Assembly: GCA_035687895.1 (NCBI GenBank) | Contig: DASRUE010000176.1 | Span: forward strand, 1 to 22,360 | Direction: 5' to 3' | DNA: 22,360 nt | Source: JAERML01 sp035687895 | GTDB lineage: Bacteria > Bacteroidota > Ignavibacteria > UBA10030 > UBA6906 | Shown here: positions 21,306 through 22,360 of the stretch, one piece after another | Numbering within the stretch: position 1 is the stretch's first letter | Layout: each line of letters begins with the position of its first letter | Translations under genes and position numbers: made by a program | Notes under the pieces: generated by a model | Database searches by the model: none | Told to the model about the DNA's origin: nothing | Seen by the model: the letters and a program-made list of their open reading frames with translations, nothing else

Positions 21306-22238
21306 ATGCACGCCATCCAGTCTGATTCTCTTTCAAAGGTGTACCGAACGGGCATCTCAAAACAACACATCACGGCACTTGATGGGTTTTCTCTCGAGGT
21401 AAACAAGGGCGAGGTGTTCGGTTTGCTCGGTCCAAATGGAGCCGGGAAAACCACGTTCATCAAGATCCTCCTTTCTCTTACCCGACCAACGAGCGGACGG
21501 GCAAGTATCCTCGGGAAGGAGCTTCCGGACAATAAGGTGAAAGAGCGCATCGGTTACCTCCCTGAAAACCATCGCTATCCTGGATATCTCACCGGTGTAC
21601 AAGTCCTTAGCCTCTTTGGCAGGCTAAGCGGCGTGGAGAATGCAACCCTCCAAAAGCGAATTCCTTCTCTCATGGCACTGGTGGGAATCACAGAATGGCG
21701 CGCGATGAAGGTGAAGAAATATTCCAAGGGCATGATGCAACGCCTGGGGCTCGCTCAGGCTCTTATCAACGATCCGGAAGTCGTCTTCCTGGATGAGCCG
21801 ACTGACGGGGTCGATCCTGTTGGAAGAAAGGAGATACGTGGCATCCTCCTGGATCTGAAGAATCAAGGCAAAACGATCTTCCTCAACTCGCACCTCCTTT
21901 CAGAAGTAGAATTGATCTCCGACCGTGTGGCGATCCTCGATCGAGGAAAGCTTCTCAAGGTGGGGACAGTCGAGGAGCTGACCACCACAGGGTCCCAGTA
22001 TCAGATAGGTATTGCGTCTTCCCTTCCGGAAGACCTGAAGACGGAAGCCGCCGCACGTTCGATGCACCTCACACCCGGAGCGGAGTTCATCACCGCAACG
22101 ATTGAGAACGTCACCGCACTGAACTCACTCATCGACCTTCTCCGAAAGCACCGCGTGGAAATCACTTCGGTGGTAAAGGTAAAGAGCAGCCTGGAAGATT
22201 CGTTCATCAACCTGATCAAGCGGGAGGTGGCTTCATGA
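21306..22238 (+). CDS. ABC transporter ATP-binding protein
   Basis: 310 aa. ATPase of an ABC-2-type transporter of the kind fused to or paired with a membrane permease. Walker A GPNGAGKT at about 42-49, Q-loop region GYLPENHRYPGYLTG, signature YSKGMMQR near 139, Walker B VVFLDEPTDGVDP near 158-170 and switch His in LNSHLLSEVE. The C-terminal 80 residues are the regulatory extension usual for CcmA/NatA-like members. The substrate cannot be told from the sequence. The start lacks a clear ribosome site but lies close behind a good promoter. The stop overlaps the permease start (ATGA). Confidence 0.95.
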   Translation: MHAIQSDSLSKVYRTGISKQHITALDGFSLEVNKGEVFGLLGPNGAGKTTFIKILLSLTRPTSGRASILGKELPDNKVKERIGYLPENHRYPGYLTGVQVLSLFGRLSGVENATLQKRIPSLMALVGITEWRAMKVKKYSKGMMQRLGLAQALINDPEVVFLDEPTDGVDPVGRKEIRGILLDLKNQGKTIFLNSHLLSEVELISDRVAILDRGKLLKVGTVEELTTTGSQYQIGIASSLPEDLKTEAAARSMHLTPGAEFITATIENVTALNSLIDLLRKHRVEITSVVKVKSSLEDSFINLIKREVAS

Positions 22239-22360
22239 GGATTCTCACGCTGATCGCATCCACGTTCCGCGAATTGCTCACCAAGGCCACCATCTATGTC
22301 CTCGCGGGAATCTCCACGCTCATCCTTCTTGGCGTTCTTGCGGGTTTCTCCTCCTCGTCC
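22235..22360 (+). CDS. ABC transporter permease, 5' end only
   Basis: 42 codons before the window ends. The ATG at 22235 overlaps the ATPase stop by four bases and follows GGAGG at about eight bases, so the two are coupled. The product begins MRILTLIASTFRELLTKATI and continues into a hydrophobic segment LILLGVLAGF, the usual opening of ABC-2-type permeases, in which a short cytosolic amphipathic helix leads into the first membrane helix. Family beyond this cannot be judged. Confidence 0.8.
   Translation, partial: MRILTLIASTFRELLTKATIYVLAGISTLILLGVLAGFSSSS

Noticed and set aside
1..22360. Mobile elements, CRISPR arrays, phage or toxin-antitoxin genes
   Set aside because: I looked for regular repeats, transposase or integrase motifs and terminal inverted repeats and saw none.

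Overview
The window reads as chromosomal DNA from a Gram-negative bacterium of the Bacteroidota/Chlorobiota side of the tree, most likely an Ignavibacteria- or Kapabacteria-like lineage (inference). It has a TonB-dependent receptor with a carboxypeptidase-regulatory-like N-domain, two relaxed-lipobox lipoproteins and a secreted surface protein of the style common in those groups. Its promoters, however, look like ordinary sigma-70 sites (TTGAxx, 17 bp, TA-rich hexamer) rather than the TAnnTTTG sites of Bacteroidia. Nearly everything is on the minus strand. I see no insertion sequence, phage gene or CRISPR array.

Layout, in transcription order on the minus strand. (1) 21062 down to about 10704: a large Fe-S cluster and oxidative-stress unit. 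An IscR-like Rrf2 regulator is followed by iscS, an unrecognised Pro/Ala-tailed protein, sufB, sufC, sufD, sufS, sufU, a SufT/MIP18-type protein and an A-type carrier. After a 189-bp gap come a PuuD-type membrane protein, a predicted Tat-exported Fe/Mn superoxide dismutase and iscX, closed by a strong terminator. (2) 10699 to 9870: a new promoter drives a LON-N-domain protein and a 32-residue basic protein, ended by a second terminator. (3) 9858 to 6437: folP, cdaA (c-di-AMP synthase), pcm and miaA. (4) tRNA-Pro(CGG) with its own promoter. (5) 6212 to 1: a promoter with a long leader, then an envelope operon of two lipoproteins, a TonB-dependent receptor and a secreted protein that runs off the window. 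On the plus strand, diverging from the Rrf2 operon, an ABC-transporter ATPase and the start of its permease leave the right edge.

How the parts fit together. The Fe-S unit holds two cysteine desulfurases (IscS and SufS), the SufU sulfur acceptor, the SufBCD scaffold, an A-type carrier, a SufT-type maturation factor and IscX, under a regulator that keeps three cysteines for a possible sensory cluster. It is a hybrid ISC/SUF system coupled to superoxide defence. The least understood pieces are the conserved-looking N-domain protein between iscS and sufB, the PuuD-SOD-IscX tail, the four-gene envelope operon and the 32-aa basic protein.
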